64,000 nucleotides of DNA from Promethearchaeota archaeon (GCA_030606485.1 JAUWGH010000007.1:192161-256160); one strand, 5' to 3'; positions 37,984 through 46,090 are shown, counted from the stretch's first letter. Notes: generated by a model not told the origin, from the sequence alone. Numbers and translations are program-made.

Positions 37984-38025
37984 TTTAAGTGGATATTTTC
38001 ACATTTTATATGTAATACACTTAAA
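37984..38025. promoter_or_regulatory. Inverted repeat upstream of lokiactin
   Basis: TTTAAGTG at 37984-37991 is exactly mirrored by CACTTAAA at 38018-38025, separated by 26 AT-rich bases that contain TATA-like sequence (CATTTTATATG). It lies about 90-130 bases upstream of the lokiactin ATG at 37895. The symmetry is seen in sequence; a regulatory role is inferred. Confidence 0.35.
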
Positions 38026-38235
38026 GTTAATTTATATATGCTCTTTTTTCTATTTATATGTTATTATCTGATTCGATAGTAAATGAATGCTTAATGGTTC
38101 AGAAATGAGGAAATTATTACCACATATTGAAAAAATTCTTAGAGTTCTTCGATTTGTATTAATACAAATATCTCAATTATTAGATAAAAAAATCTAAAAA
38201 AAATTTAAATGTTAAAATTTAATGAATTTCTAAAT

Positions 38236-38337
38236 ACAAGAAATATTAATGATAATTTCTCAATATATGACATTGAGAAAAAATAAACTTTAACTAATTA
38301 AAAGGAAGTAAGTTATGTTAACAGGAATTCAAATTCT
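38236..38337 (+). repeat. Imperfect direct repeat, left copy (degenerate radical-SAM leader and start)
   Basis: It aligns ungapped with 42228-42329, about 85% identity over the first 47 bases by eye. At the same offset both copies have an ATG beginning ATGTTAAC-GGAATTCA (38315 here, 42307 there). The copy here then breaks: the next bases (TAATTCAATATCTTGA-AATAAAATG) resemble the end of the small frame at 42017-42193 instead of the radical SAM gene, so it encodes only about 27 codons. A rearranged duplicate. Confidence 0.7.
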
Positions 38338-38363
38338 AATTCAATATCTTGAAAATAAAATGT

Positions 38364-38678
38364 TCATGGCAACAAAAGAACTAAAAACCCAACTATAGAT
38401 GGATCTATAACTCCAATAAAATACACTAAGATTATCAAGCCCGGCCACAATGAAAACCAGCCAATAATGCATGCAAGATATGAGATTTGCCATATATATA
38501 AAAACTTACTCCTCATTTTAACAGAAACATGATTATTGAACCAATTAAATTGTGAATTGATCTTAGTTCCAGCGATGCTAATGATAAATCCAATTAATGG
38601 GGGACCAAAACCCCCTCCAAAAAGGAGTAGAACAATTGAGAGTAAAAATAAGACCAACTTACTATGCTTTTTTTCCAA
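38364..38678 (-). CDS. Small membrane protein
   Basis: The 104-residue protein has three hydrophobic segments (LVLFLLSIVLLLFGGGFGPPLIGFIISIAG, FLYIWQISYLACIIGWFSLW and LIILVYFIGVIDPSIVGFLVLLL). The glycine-rich LFGGGFGPPLIG turn between the first two is the only distinctive element. I do not recognise a family. It is the last gene of the co-directional TetR-flavodoxin-DUF4386 row, though 143 bp separate it from the next. Confidence 0.55.
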   Translation of the reverse strand: MEKKHSKLVLFLLSIVLLLFGGGFGPPLIGFIISIAGTKINSQFNWFNNHVSVKMRSKFLYIWQISYLACIIGWFSLWPGLIILVYFIGVIDPSIVGFLVLLLP

Positions 38679-38821
38679 TAAACTTCATTATTCTCATGGA
38701 AAAGTATTGCATTCTCGCTGATAATTACTATAATTCATATATTTTTTACCATCGAGGACTAAGATGGTTGGGAAACGTCTTTTTTACTGATTTGGATTAA
38801 TTTCCTCCCAATGAGAAATTG

Positions 38822-39580
38822 TCAAACTAATATAAAGGGAGCGGCTAATATAAAGGGAGCGGCAAGGATAATTGGAATGGCAGATAAGGAAGGGAAAAAG
38901 ATCGTTGGAATAAAATACGAAAGAAGACATAAATTAGCAATGATCCCAGAACGTGCATTCAATTTACTAAATATCGGATTCCTTAGCATAATGATTGAGG
39001 AAATTAAACACGCTGATACTATAAAGAAATGACTTAAATACATTGCAGTTCCTTGAAAAGCTATTCCGGGATTATTTATGGCTAATAATGCTTCACCTGC
39101 AGCGAGAAGTATCAATCGTTGTTCTTCGGAAGTGGTATTGAAGTAAAGTTTACTGAGGTTTAGCAATGCAAAAGCTTGGTTGGATGCGAAAGATAATATT
39201 ATTCCGACTAAACCTAGAACAGAAGCATATACCATTGCACCATAATTGGTTTTATGGAGAACTCCAAAGAGAGCTAAAAGCATCACCCCGACTAAAAAAT
39301 TATTGACTAAGTCAAAAATATCTAGAAAAACTAAACCCAAAAATGGACTATCATCTAGAAGAGTAAACCATTCAATTGCAGTTGTGGGCATAACCTCAGG
39401 ACCAATATGGAAAATTCCATTGAGTTCTGAACCAATATTTTTCCTGAAGATGAATACGGCAAGTAACGCGACAATTCCGCCTATTTTAAATAATAAATTC
39501 CATTGAGTTCTATTTTCTTCCATTTTTGGAAGACCGCCAGAAGTAGATACAGTTGTTTTAGTTGCATTTCGCAAGTTCAC
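38822..39580 (-). CDS. DUF4386-like membrane protein
   Basis: The 252-residue protein has about six transmembrane helices and the loop NPGIAFQGTAMYLSHFFIV typical of DUF4386 proteins, with EEQRLILLAAGEALLA before it. The start is GTG 39580: a GGAGA sits six bases upstream, and the start overlaps the flavodoxin stop by 23 bases. ATG 39523 (MEENRTQW) is the alternative. Its C terminus is lengthened by an 18-bp tandem duplication in the DNA (38827-38862), giving ILAAPFILAAPFILV. Function of the family unknown. Confidence 0.75.
   Translation of the reverse strand: MNLRNATKTTVSTSGGLPKMEENRTQWNLLFKIGGIVALLAVFIFRKNIGSELNGIFHIGPEVMPTTAIEWFTLLDDSPFLGLVFLDIFDLVNNFLVGVMLLALFGVLHKTNYGAMVYASVLGLVGIILSFASNQAFALLNLSKLYFNTTSEEQRLILLAAGEALLAINNPGIAFQGTAMYLSHFFIVSACLISSIIMLRNPIFSKLNARSGIIANLCLLSYFIPTIFFPSLSAIPIILAAPFILAAPFILV
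38827..38862. repeat. 18-bp tandem duplication inside the DUF4386-like gene
   Basis: CTAATATAAAGGGAGCGG occurs twice, end to end, without mismatch. It keeps the frame and adds six residues (APFILA) at the protein's C terminus. It looks recent, since the copies are identical. Confidence 0.9.
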
Positions 39581-40190
39581 TCATCTCTCCGTTTATAATA
39601 GGTGGATTTGCCAATTCTTTTGCCAATTCTTTTGCCCAATTCTGGATGGCATCCCAGTTTCTCGTATCATAGACTCCTGGTTTTGTCTCCTTGATTCCTG
39701 CAGCTTTAAGTTCTAATTTTAGTGGCCCCATAAATTTTTTAGCCCAGAATGGCATATTATTATAATCCCATATACCTCCAAACAGACCCATTGAGATTGG
39801 ATGCAGATTATATTTAGAAGCTTTTTCTTCAAGGTATTTTCTTCTCGCTCTCCCAATTTCTTCGGGGTCTCCATCATGATCGGGTAAACCTTGTGCACCA
39901 GAGGACACAAAGAGAGCCACTTTCTTGTTTTCCAGTTCTCGACTAAATCGTTTCAAAAAACCTTCAGCTTTACTAGTCCATCTGTTGATCTGAATTCCGC
40001 TGCCAATAATAATAAGCTCATACTCTGCTATATCTCGAACTTTCTCTTTTTTGAGATTAACTACCTTAACATCTAATTCTTCATCTTGAAGAACTTTAGC
40101 AATTTCCTCTGCGGTACCGGTAGTTGCTCCATAACGGGTACCATATACAATTAAAATTTTGTTTTTTTTCATTTTTTTATCTTCCTCCAA
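39558..40190 (-). CDS. Flavodoxin-domain protein (protoporphyrinogen-oxidase/HemG-like)
   Basis: The 210-residue flavodoxin has the FMN phosphate loop VYGTRYGATTGTAEEIA, then LIIIGSGIQINRWTSKAEGFLKRF and VALFVSSGAQGL. The layout with GSGI and a tryptophan-rich C-terminal half (IWDYNNMPFWAKKFMGPL) is that of HemG-like flavodoxins, which pass electrons rather than necessarily acting on haem. It overlaps the TetR gene upstream by 14 bases and the DUF4386 gene downstream by 23, so the three are translationally coupled. Confidence 0.87.
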   Translation of the reverse strand: MEEDKKMKKNKILIVYGTRYGATTGTAEEIAKVLQDEELDVKVVNLKKEKVRDIAEYELIIIGSGIQINRWTSKAEGFLKRFSRELENKKVALFVSSGAQGLPDHDGDPEEIGRARRKYLEEKASKYNLHPISMGLFGGIWDYNNMPFWAKKFMGPLKLELKAAGIKETKPGVYDTRNWDAIQNWAKELAKELANPPIINGEMSELAKCN

Positions 40191-40854
40191 TTATTTTTTT
40201 TCTAGCTATCCCTTGTAATAACATGTCAATCGAGTGTTGAAGATATCCCTCAGCGGTGATGCCATACGTCTCTAAGAGTAATTGATTTACGGGAGATAGA
40301 TGTACTATACCCTCAATGGCAGAAACCAAGAACATTACTGTCTTTATTGGATCCATGTCCTTTCTTATTGTACCATCTTTAATTCCCAAACTGACAGCGT
40401 CCGTTAACATACCAAGTAATTCTTTTTTTAGTCCGATATATTCTTCCGCGTTTTCAATTTCTGTATCATCATCCTCGTCGATTTGAAGCATTTTCATAAA
40501 ACGAGGAGCTCTAGCTGAAAGATTAAGACGATAATAATCTGAGTGAATTTGTATGTAATCAAAGTAAGCTAGAATTATGCTCATTATTTTTCCTAATCCT
40601 GTAGTCTCGTTTTTTACAGCATTTTTAAACGTATCCCTAAGGATAACCATACCTTTTATTACTACGGCAAAATACAACGAAAGTTTATTTTTAAAATACA
40701 AATAGAGCGTCGTTTTAGAAAGCTCTAAATCTCCAGCGATATCATCCATGGAGACCTCATCATAACCTTTTTCAAAGAATCTCTTTTTTGCGGCTTCGAG
40801 GATATTATTGTATCGTTGTAATTTTTCGCGTTCTCTTCTAGATAATTTTGAAAT
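40177..40854 (-). CDS. TetR-family repressor, probable ATT start
   Basis: The first ATG in frame (40749) would start inside the helix-turn-helix (MDDIAGDLELSKTTLYLYFKNK). The frame is open upstream and supplies the missing first helices, SRREREKLQRYNNILEAAKKRF and FEKGYDEVS, in the exact TetR arrangement. That extension has no ATG, GTG or TTG start. ATT 40854 has GGTGA six bases upstream and gives 225 residues; ATT 40860 is the other choice. The ligand-binding domain shows no recognisable specificity. It is first in the row with flavodoxin and DUF4386. Palindromes in its own promoter and in that of the EFR1 gene are its likely operators. Confidence 0.82.
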   Translation of the reverse strand: MSKLSRREREKLQRYNNILEAAKKRFFEKGYDEVSMDDIAGDLELSKTTLYLYFKNKLSLYFAVVIKGMVILRDTFKNAVKNETTGLGKIMSIILAYFDYIQIHSDYYRLNLSARAPRFMKMLQIDEDDDTEIENAEEYIGLKKELLGMLTDAVSLGIKDGTIRKDMDPIKTVMFLVSAIEGIVHLSPVNQLLLETYGITAEGYLQHSIDMLLQGIARKKIIGGR

Positions 40855-40891
40855 CTTAATTCACCACTTTTAATTTATTAATCACTTTGTC

Positions 40892-40940
40892 TTACTACAA
40901 GTTATTTATTTTACTAATAGTAAGGTAATTACTATAGTGA
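40892..40940. promoter_or_regulatory. Operator array in the TetR promoter
   Basis: A perfect 13-bp palindromic site TTACTAATAGTAA (40911-40923) is flanked by two degenerate versions, TTACTACAAGTTA (40892-40904) and TTACTATAGTGA (40929-40940). Centres are 17-19 bases apart. It lies 40-90 bases upstream of the TetR start and matches the array at 41876-41924. Confidence 0.7.
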
Positions 40941-40941
40941 T

Positions 40942-41832
40942 CTAGGGGGTGGATGGATGTGATTTTTGCTTAACCATTTCTTGTACTCGTGCGTAAGGAT
41001 GTAGATATCTTCCTTTCTCTTCAGTAAAGGATTTCATGTAGAATTTCGAGTATACTTGAATCGCTTGGGTAGGACAATAATTCAAGCAGGCATAACACAT
41101 ATAACATTCAATATTGCGCTGCCATGAAGGTGTATCATTCACTATGGTAATTTTCTTAGAAAGACATACTTTCTCACAGGTTCCACACCCGGTACATTTT
41201 GAATCAGCGTAAAAGTATTTTCTTACTTTCGTAGCTACGTGATGGACTGCAAAAGGAATAAGTCGTTCTAAAATATAGTTCAGTGGGCGAAAGCGAGAAA
41301 ACGTGACTCCGCTAACGTCGTCTTGATATAGTTCTCGATTAATTATCGTTTTTTGAATCAAATTTAGTTTTTGCTGCACGTTCCTTTCAATTTCTTTTAA
41401 TTCCTCGCTTTTCGGGACGATAAAGGATTTCAATTTGGGGTCATTCATATACATATTGATAATGAAGCTTGCGTGTATTTCTTTTTCTTGTTTTTTAAGA
41501 ATATTATTGATGGTCATAAATCCGCGAAAAATGGTTCCTCCACGGGTTGCAATTGCAAAAAGATACTCGGAAGCTGTCAAGTCGAGTTTCCTCAAGAACT
41601 TTTTTACCGGAATGGGAATGGTTAAACCGTGACAAGGAAAGACGAACCCGATAGTATCTGCGGTGGTTTCTATTTTTTTATCCCTCTCATCCTCCCCCAC
41701 CTTTACCTTTGAACATGCATTTAAAAGCGCCGCAATGGGGACGAGCGTCGAGTCTGGAATCCGTTTTTGTAATTCTCTTGCAACATATAACGAGTTTCCA
41801 GTTCCTGAAAAATAATAGATTTCGGTGGTCAT
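40942..41832 (-). CDS. EFR1-type flavodoxin-ferredoxin fusion protein
   Basis: The 296-residue protein has an N-terminal flavodoxin-like domain (IYYFSGTGNSLYVARELQKR, IGFVFPCHGLTIPIPVKKFL, LFAIATRGGT) and a C-terminal 2[4Fe-4S] domain. Its clusters are CTGCGTCEKVC and CYMCYACLNYCPTQAI. EFR1 proteins are electron carriers of unknown partners. Transcription starts behind a triple operator array (41876-41924). It ends immediately before the array of the TetR gene, so the two transcripts are separate but likely co-regulated. Confidence 0.88.
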   Translation of the reverse strand: MTTEIYYFSGTGNSLYVARELQKRIPDSTLVPIAALLNACSKVKVGEDERDKKIETTADTIGFVFPCHGLTIPIPVKKFLRKLDLTASEYLFAIATRGGTIFRGFMTINNILKKQEKEIHASFIINMYMNDPKLKSFIVPKSEELKEIERNVQQKLNLIQKTIINRELYQDDVSGVTFSRFRPLNYILERLIPFAVHHVATKVRKYFYADSKCTGCGTCEKVCLSKKITIVNDTPSWQRNIECYMCYACLNYCPTQAIQVYSKFYMKSFTEEKGRYLHPYARVQEMVKQKSHPSTP

Positions 41833-41875
41833 GGGAATTAACTTTATTTTCTTATTAATATAAGTCCATTATAAG

Positions 41876-41924
41876 TTACTATTAGTAATACTCTGACTAT
41901 CAGTAATTATATTACTAATAGTAA
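41876..41924. promoter_or_regulatory. Triple operator array in the EFR1 promoter
   Basis: Three copies of one 13-bp palindrome are spaced exactly 18 bases centre to centre: TTACTATTAGTAA (41876-41888), TGACTATCAGTAA (41894-41906, 11 of 13) and TTACTAATAGTAA (41912-41924). The first and third are reverse complements of each other. The array begins 44 bases upstream of the EFR1 ATG. Binding by the neighbouring TetR protein is inferred. Confidence 0.8.
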
Positions 41925-42016
41925 TATTTGTATATAAATCTTGCGATCATAGAAATAGATGTTAAATTCAAAGTTTAACTTTGAGATATAATACATAGAT
42001 GGACCATAATACATAG

Positions 42017-42193
42017 AATAGCATTACTCCACAAACTATTCAGAAAAACATTTTAGATTCTCTTTCTGAAGAACAGGAATTTAAGGAAAGGGAGGTCAAA
42101 AGATTAAAGCAAAATGTTCATGATAAAATCCAAGAATTAGAGAAAGAAGGAGATATTGAAGTTGTAATTCAATATCTTGAGGATAAAATGTAG
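42017..42193 (+). pseudogene. Small coiled-coil-like frame without a normal start; probable gene remnant
   Basis: Fifty-eight codons are open after an in-frame stop at 42014-42016. They read ...LDSLSEEQEFKEREVKRL, QNVHDKIQELEKEGDIEVV, IQYLEDKM, an amphipathic charged helix. There is no ATG, GTG or TTG before the last residue, only an ATT at 42023. Part of its 3' end recurs in the rearranged copy at 38330-38360. It may be the tail of a lost gene or a very small ATT-started protein. Confidence 0.4.
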
Positions 42194-42227
42194 CATTTAA
42201 AAAAATTTGGCTTTAATAATTATAAAA

Positions 42228-42329
42228 ACTAGAAATATTAATGATTATATCTCAGTGTATAGCATTGAGAAAAAAATGAAAAATTAACTGTAAAAGAAAG
42301 AATATTATGTTAACTGGAATTCATTTTCT
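42228..42329 (+). repeat. Imperfect direct repeat, right copy (radical SAM leader and start)
   Basis: This is the intact partner of 38236-38337, 3992 bases away, with the ATG of the radical SAM gene at the same offset. The two copies bracket the TetR/flavodoxin/EFR1 block. Confidence 0.7.
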
Positions 42330-43209
42330 TCTAACATATGCCTGTAATTTTGAATGTAATCACTGCTTTTTATATTGTTCACCGGTTTCAGAGGGAACTT
42401 TCAACCTTAAGCAAATAAGGAACGTTCTTGATGAGGCAACCAAAATTGAAACGATAGAATGGATTTATTTTGAAGGTGGGGAACCATTTCTTTACTATCC
42501 GCTGATGCTTGAGGGGATAAAAATTGCACGTAATAAAGGATTTAAGGTTGGAATAGTAACTAATTCGTATTGGGCAACGGCTATTGAAGATGCATCACTT
42601 TGGCTTAAGCCAATTCGAGATCTTGAAGTTTCGGATTTCAGCGTTAGTGATGATTTATATCATTTCGAAGATGAAAAAGAAAATCTCGCTAAAATAGCTT
42701 TCACGGCTGGGAAAAAACTGAATTTACCTATGAGTTCGATAACTATTGAGGAACCTACAGTTGAAGTTGAAATAACTAAGGAACAAGAAAAAGGAGCACC
42801 AGTTATCGGTGGAGGTGTTATGTTTAGGGGAAGGGCTGTCGAAAAGTTAATTGAAGGATTACCTCTAAGATGGTGGGAAGAATTTAACCAATGTCCATAT
42901 GAAGATTTGAGAGATCCTGGGAGAATTCACGTTGATTCATTTGGAAACGTCCATCTATGCCAAGGTTTGAGTTTAGGTAATATGTGGGAAATACCATTAT
43001 CAAAGTTGATTAAGAATTATGATGCGGATTCGCATCCAATCTGCGGACCTTTAATTAGAGGAGGTCCTGCCCAATTAGTTAAGGAATATGATATTAAACA
43101 TGAAGATAAATATGTTGATGAATGTCATTTATGTTATCTTGCTCGCTTAGCGTTAATAGATAAGTTCCCTAGGTATCTTACACCAAGACAGGTATACGGA
43201 TTAGAATAG
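42307..43209 (+). CDS. Radical SAM protein
   Basis: The 300-residue protein carries the [4Fe-4S]-SAM motif CNFECNHC (CxxxCxxC) eight residues into LLTYACNFECNHCFLYC. FEGGEPFLY, the GGE motif that binds the SAM amino group, follows, then VGIVTNSYWA. Near the end, CHLCYLARLAL and QCPYEDL...HLCQGLSLG supply further cysteines as in SPASM-type auxiliary cluster regions. The substrate is unknown. Its leader and first codons are repeated 4 kb upstream (38236-38337). Confidence 0.9.
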   Translation: MLTGIHFLLTYACNFECNHCFLYCSPVSEGTFNLKQIRNVLDEATKIETIEWIYFEGGEPFLYYPLMLEGIKIARNKGFKVGIVTNSYWATAIEDASLWLKPIRDLEVSDFSVSDDLYHFEDEKENLAKIAFTAGKKLNLPMSSITIEEPTVEVEITKEQEKGAPVIGGGVMFRGRAVEKLIEGLPLRWWEEFNQCPYEDLRDPGRIHVDSFGNVHLCQGLSLGNMWEIPLSKLIKNYDADSHPICGPLIRGGPAQLVKEYDIKHEDKYVDECHLCYLARLALIDKFPRYLTPRQVYGLE

Positions 43210-43258
43210 GAATTAAATTATAATAAGAGAAAGAGACCTAGTATTTAATATTAAAAGC

Positions 43259-44395
43259 TTAGCGAGTAATCATCAACTGCTCTAATTCTTCCCTCATTTT
43301 TTTAATTTTAGGTTTCTCAAAATGCTCTCGAGCTGGACTCAAAATATCAATTATCTTATTTGCAATGCCATTTTTTAGGTCGAGTGGATGAATTTTTTTG
43401 TCTAAAAATGCATCATCCAATTCTTGGTAGGAAAAAAATTCTATATCGCCACCATATTGCGCAGACCTCTCGATCAGAAAATGAGAGTCTTTTTCTCTGA
43501 AGATAATTGATTTTGCCCAATCTAAAATTGGATTAAATGTTATATTCCCTTCAGGACAGAATGCAGAATTTATTTTATCTTTTATTTCTTGAGGGTTATC
43601 ATGAATGAAGACAGCTGATTTTGGAATTGATTTGCTCATTTTCATTTTAGCCCATAATTCTTGCAGTTGAGATTCATCTGATATTGGCCATATTGGTGGT
43701 TTTTGTAAGCCTAAGATTAAATGATGATGGACGCAAATAGGCTTAATTTTTTTGCCTGTTGTGTTAACTAGGTTATTCTTCTTCATTTTCATTGCAACAT
43801 CTCGAGCAATCACATGAGCTTTTCTTTGGTCATAACCGGCATGCGCAAAATTAATATTTTGGATAAAGATATCCGCAACTTGCATAGCTGGGTATAATAA
43901 TTTTGCGAAATCGATATTTTCTCCCATTTTCCTCCCCATTATTGTAATACTCCTTTGCATTCTGTTTAATGTGGTATTTTTACAAACATCAATGACTGTC
44001 TCCCAATAATTATCGTTGTAATGATATAACTCTGTGCCAAGTGTAAAATTAACCTTATCTGGGTCAGCCCCAACGCACAGTAAGCTTGCCTTTAACCCTT
44101 CTTTAAAATATCCAACTGCAACTTCCTTAATTTTTTCCATATTCCCGCTTAATTTGTCGTTGATATAGCTGTGCCAATCAGCTAGGAAAATTGAGCATTT
44201 TATTCCAGCATCTAAAAAATCTTTAATTTTACCCATACAGATAATCCCAGTCCCTAAATGAATCTTTCCCGAAACCTCAAAGCCAATATAATGATTTAGG
44301 GGGATCCCTGTCTCAAGATAAAGTTTTAAATCGTCATCAGTAAGTACTTCTTCAGTCCCTCTTTTAATTAAGTTAAATTTTTCTTTAACGTCCAT
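43259..44395 (-). CDS. tyrS: Tyrosyl-tRNA synthetase (archaeal/eukaryotic type)
   Basis: The 378-residue class I synthetase has the HIGH-like signature SGKIHLGTGI, FLADWHSYIN and LYPAMQVADIF, with the KMSKS loop as KMKMSKSIPKSAVF. The layout and length match archaeal/eukaryotic TyrRS cores rather than bacterial TyrRS, which has a C-terminal S4 domain. TrpRS of archaea is longer and has a different N terminus. Monocistronic. The ATG at 44395 gives MDVKEKFNLIKRGTEEVLT. Confidence 0.93.
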   Translation of the reverse strand: MDVKEKFNLIKRGTEEVLTDDDLKLYLETGIPLNHYIGFEVSGKIHLGTGIICMGKIKDFLDAGIKCSIFLADWHSYINDKLSGNMEKIKEVAVGYFKEGLKASLLCVGADPDKVNFTLGTELYHYNDNYWETVIDVCKNTTLNRMQRSITIMGRKMGENIDFAKLLYPAMQVADIFIQNINFAHAGYDQRKAHVIARDVAMKMKKNNLVNTTGKKIKPICVHHHLILGLQKPPIWPISDESQLQELWAKMKMSKSIPKSAVFIHDNPQEIKDKINSAFCPEGNITFNPILDWAKSIIFREKDSHFLIERSAQYGGDIEFFSYQELDDAFLDKKIHPLDLKNGIANKIIDILSPAREHFEKPKIKKMREELEQLMITR

Positions 44396-44599
44396 ATTAG
44401 GAAATAAAAATCCCCTCTTTAATTATTTTATTAATAACATGGGTTATCTAAAACAACGGAAATAACAATATTTCAATCTAAATTAAATTTTAATAATCCA
44501 ATCCATAAAAAAAATTAAATTGTTAATAAATAAAAATTATTTAAATATCTGAATTCAATTATATAAAGTGATTAAAAATTAAAATCAAGTGAATAAAAT

Positions 44600-45307
44600 A
44601 TGAGTGTAAAATCATTTTTCGAAAATCTTTGCTTGTTTGTGGGTGGAACTGTTTTAATCTTAGGAAATATATATCGCGATTTTTTCTTTATCACTATAGG
44701 TTCATTAATGGGAGTGGTGTCTCTTGTTCTAGCAATATTGATAACAATTGAAAAGAAAGATGAGGAGACTCTCAATGAAAAGATATATTATAATGCTCTC
44801 AATTATCTCTATATCGTTGGAATAATTTTAACTATTGGATTCCCTATTACAGATCCTACAGTACAACGACTCTTATTTGATGTCGCATTGACTATTGCTA
44901 CATTTATGATTCTTATTTTTATATGGAATATTTTATATTTCAAATATAACTTTATGAAAATTGATATAGCAGACACAGATTTTCGAGATCCAACTAAAAA
45001 AATACTACTTCCTAGATTCCTTCTTGTATCATTAATCTTAGGCTTTATACTCGGAGGTATCAATTTCGTTATTAAATTTTTATATAGTTCTATTTTTGTT
45101 ATTACTGGTTCAAGCGACATAGCTTTCATGATATCAAGTTATATTTTACTTATAGTAGTGGCAGTATTTGTTTTAATACTAATCTTTTATCAAAATTTCC
45201 AGAAAATGGGCGTAAAATTTAAAGAGATTAAAAAGGAAAAACCCAAGAAACCTACAAAGAAAAAGCAAGAAATCAAAAAAGAAACACCTCCTGCTCCAGA
45301 AAAATAA
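44600..45307 (+). CDS. Hypothetical polytopic membrane protein with lysine/proline-rich tail
   Basis: The 235-residue protein has about six hydrophobic segments in five clusters (for example GGTVLILGNIYRDFFFITIG, YLYIVGIILTIGFPI, VALTIATFMILIFIWNIL, FLLVSLILGFILGGINFV, ILLIVVAVFVLILIFY). It ends in a cytoplasmic tail rich in K and P (KPKKPTKKKQEIKKE). I recognise no family. The tail might bind nucleic acid or acidic partners, but this is speculation. Confidence 0.6.
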   Translation: MSVKSFFENLCLFVGGTVLILGNIYRDFFFITIGSLMGVVSLVLAILITIEKKDEETLNEKIYYNALNYLYIVGIILTIGFPITDPTVQRLLFDVALTIATFMILIFIWNILYFKYNFMKIDIADTDFRDPTKKILLPRFLLVSLILGFILGGINFVIKFLYSSIFVITGSSDIAFMISSYILLIVVAVFVLILIFYQNFQKMGVKFKEIKKEKPKKPTKKKQEIKKETPPAPEK

Positions 45308-45367
45308 AAATTATAAAAAAAATAAAATTAGAAGAAAATCCAAGTTATTTTTTATTTTTTATTTATC

Positions 45368-45988
45368 TTAATTAATTGAAAGAACTTCCTTTATCTCTTC
45401 TAAAATTTTTGTTTCATTTCGAAATTGGATTCCAATCATTCCAATTTGTTCAGCCACTTTCACATTTTTTCTGTTATCATCTATGAAAATGCATTCACTC
45501 GGCTTATAATTAATATGCTCTAATACATGTAAAAATATTTTGGGATCTGGTTTTATCATACCTAGTTCAAAAGAGTAAAAAACTTGGTTAAAATAATCTC
45601 GGAAATCAATTATATTTTTTGCAAGAAATTCTACATGCAAGGGGTTGGTATTCGAAAGAGCGAAAACTTTATACATCTTATCTTTTTTCAATTTTTTAAT
45701 AAAATCAAGAAGCTTATAGTTCAGTGAATCGAAAATGCTATTGAACATATTAAAAAATTCTTCTTTACCTACATCTTGAAATTGAAATCTTTTTTTCGCT
45801 TCTTGATAAAATTCTTCTTTAGAAAATAAGCCTTTATCCAATTTTTCGATTGGTTCCCATAGATCTTTATAAATATTAATCTGTTTATTGTCTGATTTTG
45901 GTAATATTTTTTTGTAAAATTTTCTCATATTGAGATTAACAATAACGTTGCCAAGATCAAAAATTAAAGCCTTGATGGTGTTGGTCAT
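45368..45988 (-). CDS. HAD-superfamily hydrolase
   Basis: The 206-residue HAD phosphatase has motif I FDLGNVIVNLN (DxG instead of DxD, as in YihX/epoxide-hydrolase-like HADs). Motif II is FALSNTNPLHVEF, and the third and fourth motifs are GMIKPDPKIF and CIFIDDNRKNV. The cap is helical. Subfamily features (ALSNTNP...) match the alpha-D-glucose-1-phosphate phosphatase YihX group. Physiological substrate unknown. Confidence 0.88.
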   Translation of the reverse strand: MTNTIKALIFDLGNVIVNLNMRKFYKKILPKSDNKQINIYKDLWEPIEKLDKGLFSKEEFYQEAKKRFQFQDVGKEEFFNMFNSIFDSLNYKLLDFIKKLKKDKMYKVFALSNTNPLHVEFLAKNIIDFRDYFNQVFYSFELGMIKPDPKIFLHVLEHINYKPSECIFIDDNRKNVKVAEQIGMIGIQFRNETKILEEIKEVLSIN

Positions 45989-46090
45989 ATTTAAATAAAG
46001 TAAAGAATGAAAGGATTAAAATATTCTTTTTAAAACAATGTAGTAAAAAAATCTTGCCTTTATGTCTTAGAAGAACAGCGATAAATAAAA

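Larger units (their letters stand above)
37896..38363. other. 468-bp stretch: lokiactin upstream region plus repeat-derived leader
   Basis: It holds the lokiactin upstream region with the inverted repeat 37984-38025, and a 30-codon frame at 38105 (MRKLLPHIEKILRVLRFV...) of doubtful reality. It also holds the left copy (38236 onwards) of a repeat whose right copy is the leader and start of the radical SAM gene at 42307. Confidence 0.55.
41833..42306. other. 474-bp stretch: operators, a gene remnant and the radical SAM leader
   Basis: From left to right it holds the EFR1 promoter with the triple operator (41876-41924), a frame without a normal start at 42017-42193, and the right copy of the imperfect direct repeat (42228 onwards) that leads into the radical SAM gene. 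Confidence 0.6.

Noticed and set aside
38105..38197. Thirty-codon frame upstream of lokiactin
   Set aside because: Short, no Shine-Dalgarno, in AT-rich DNA next to a rearranged repeat; not supported as a gene.
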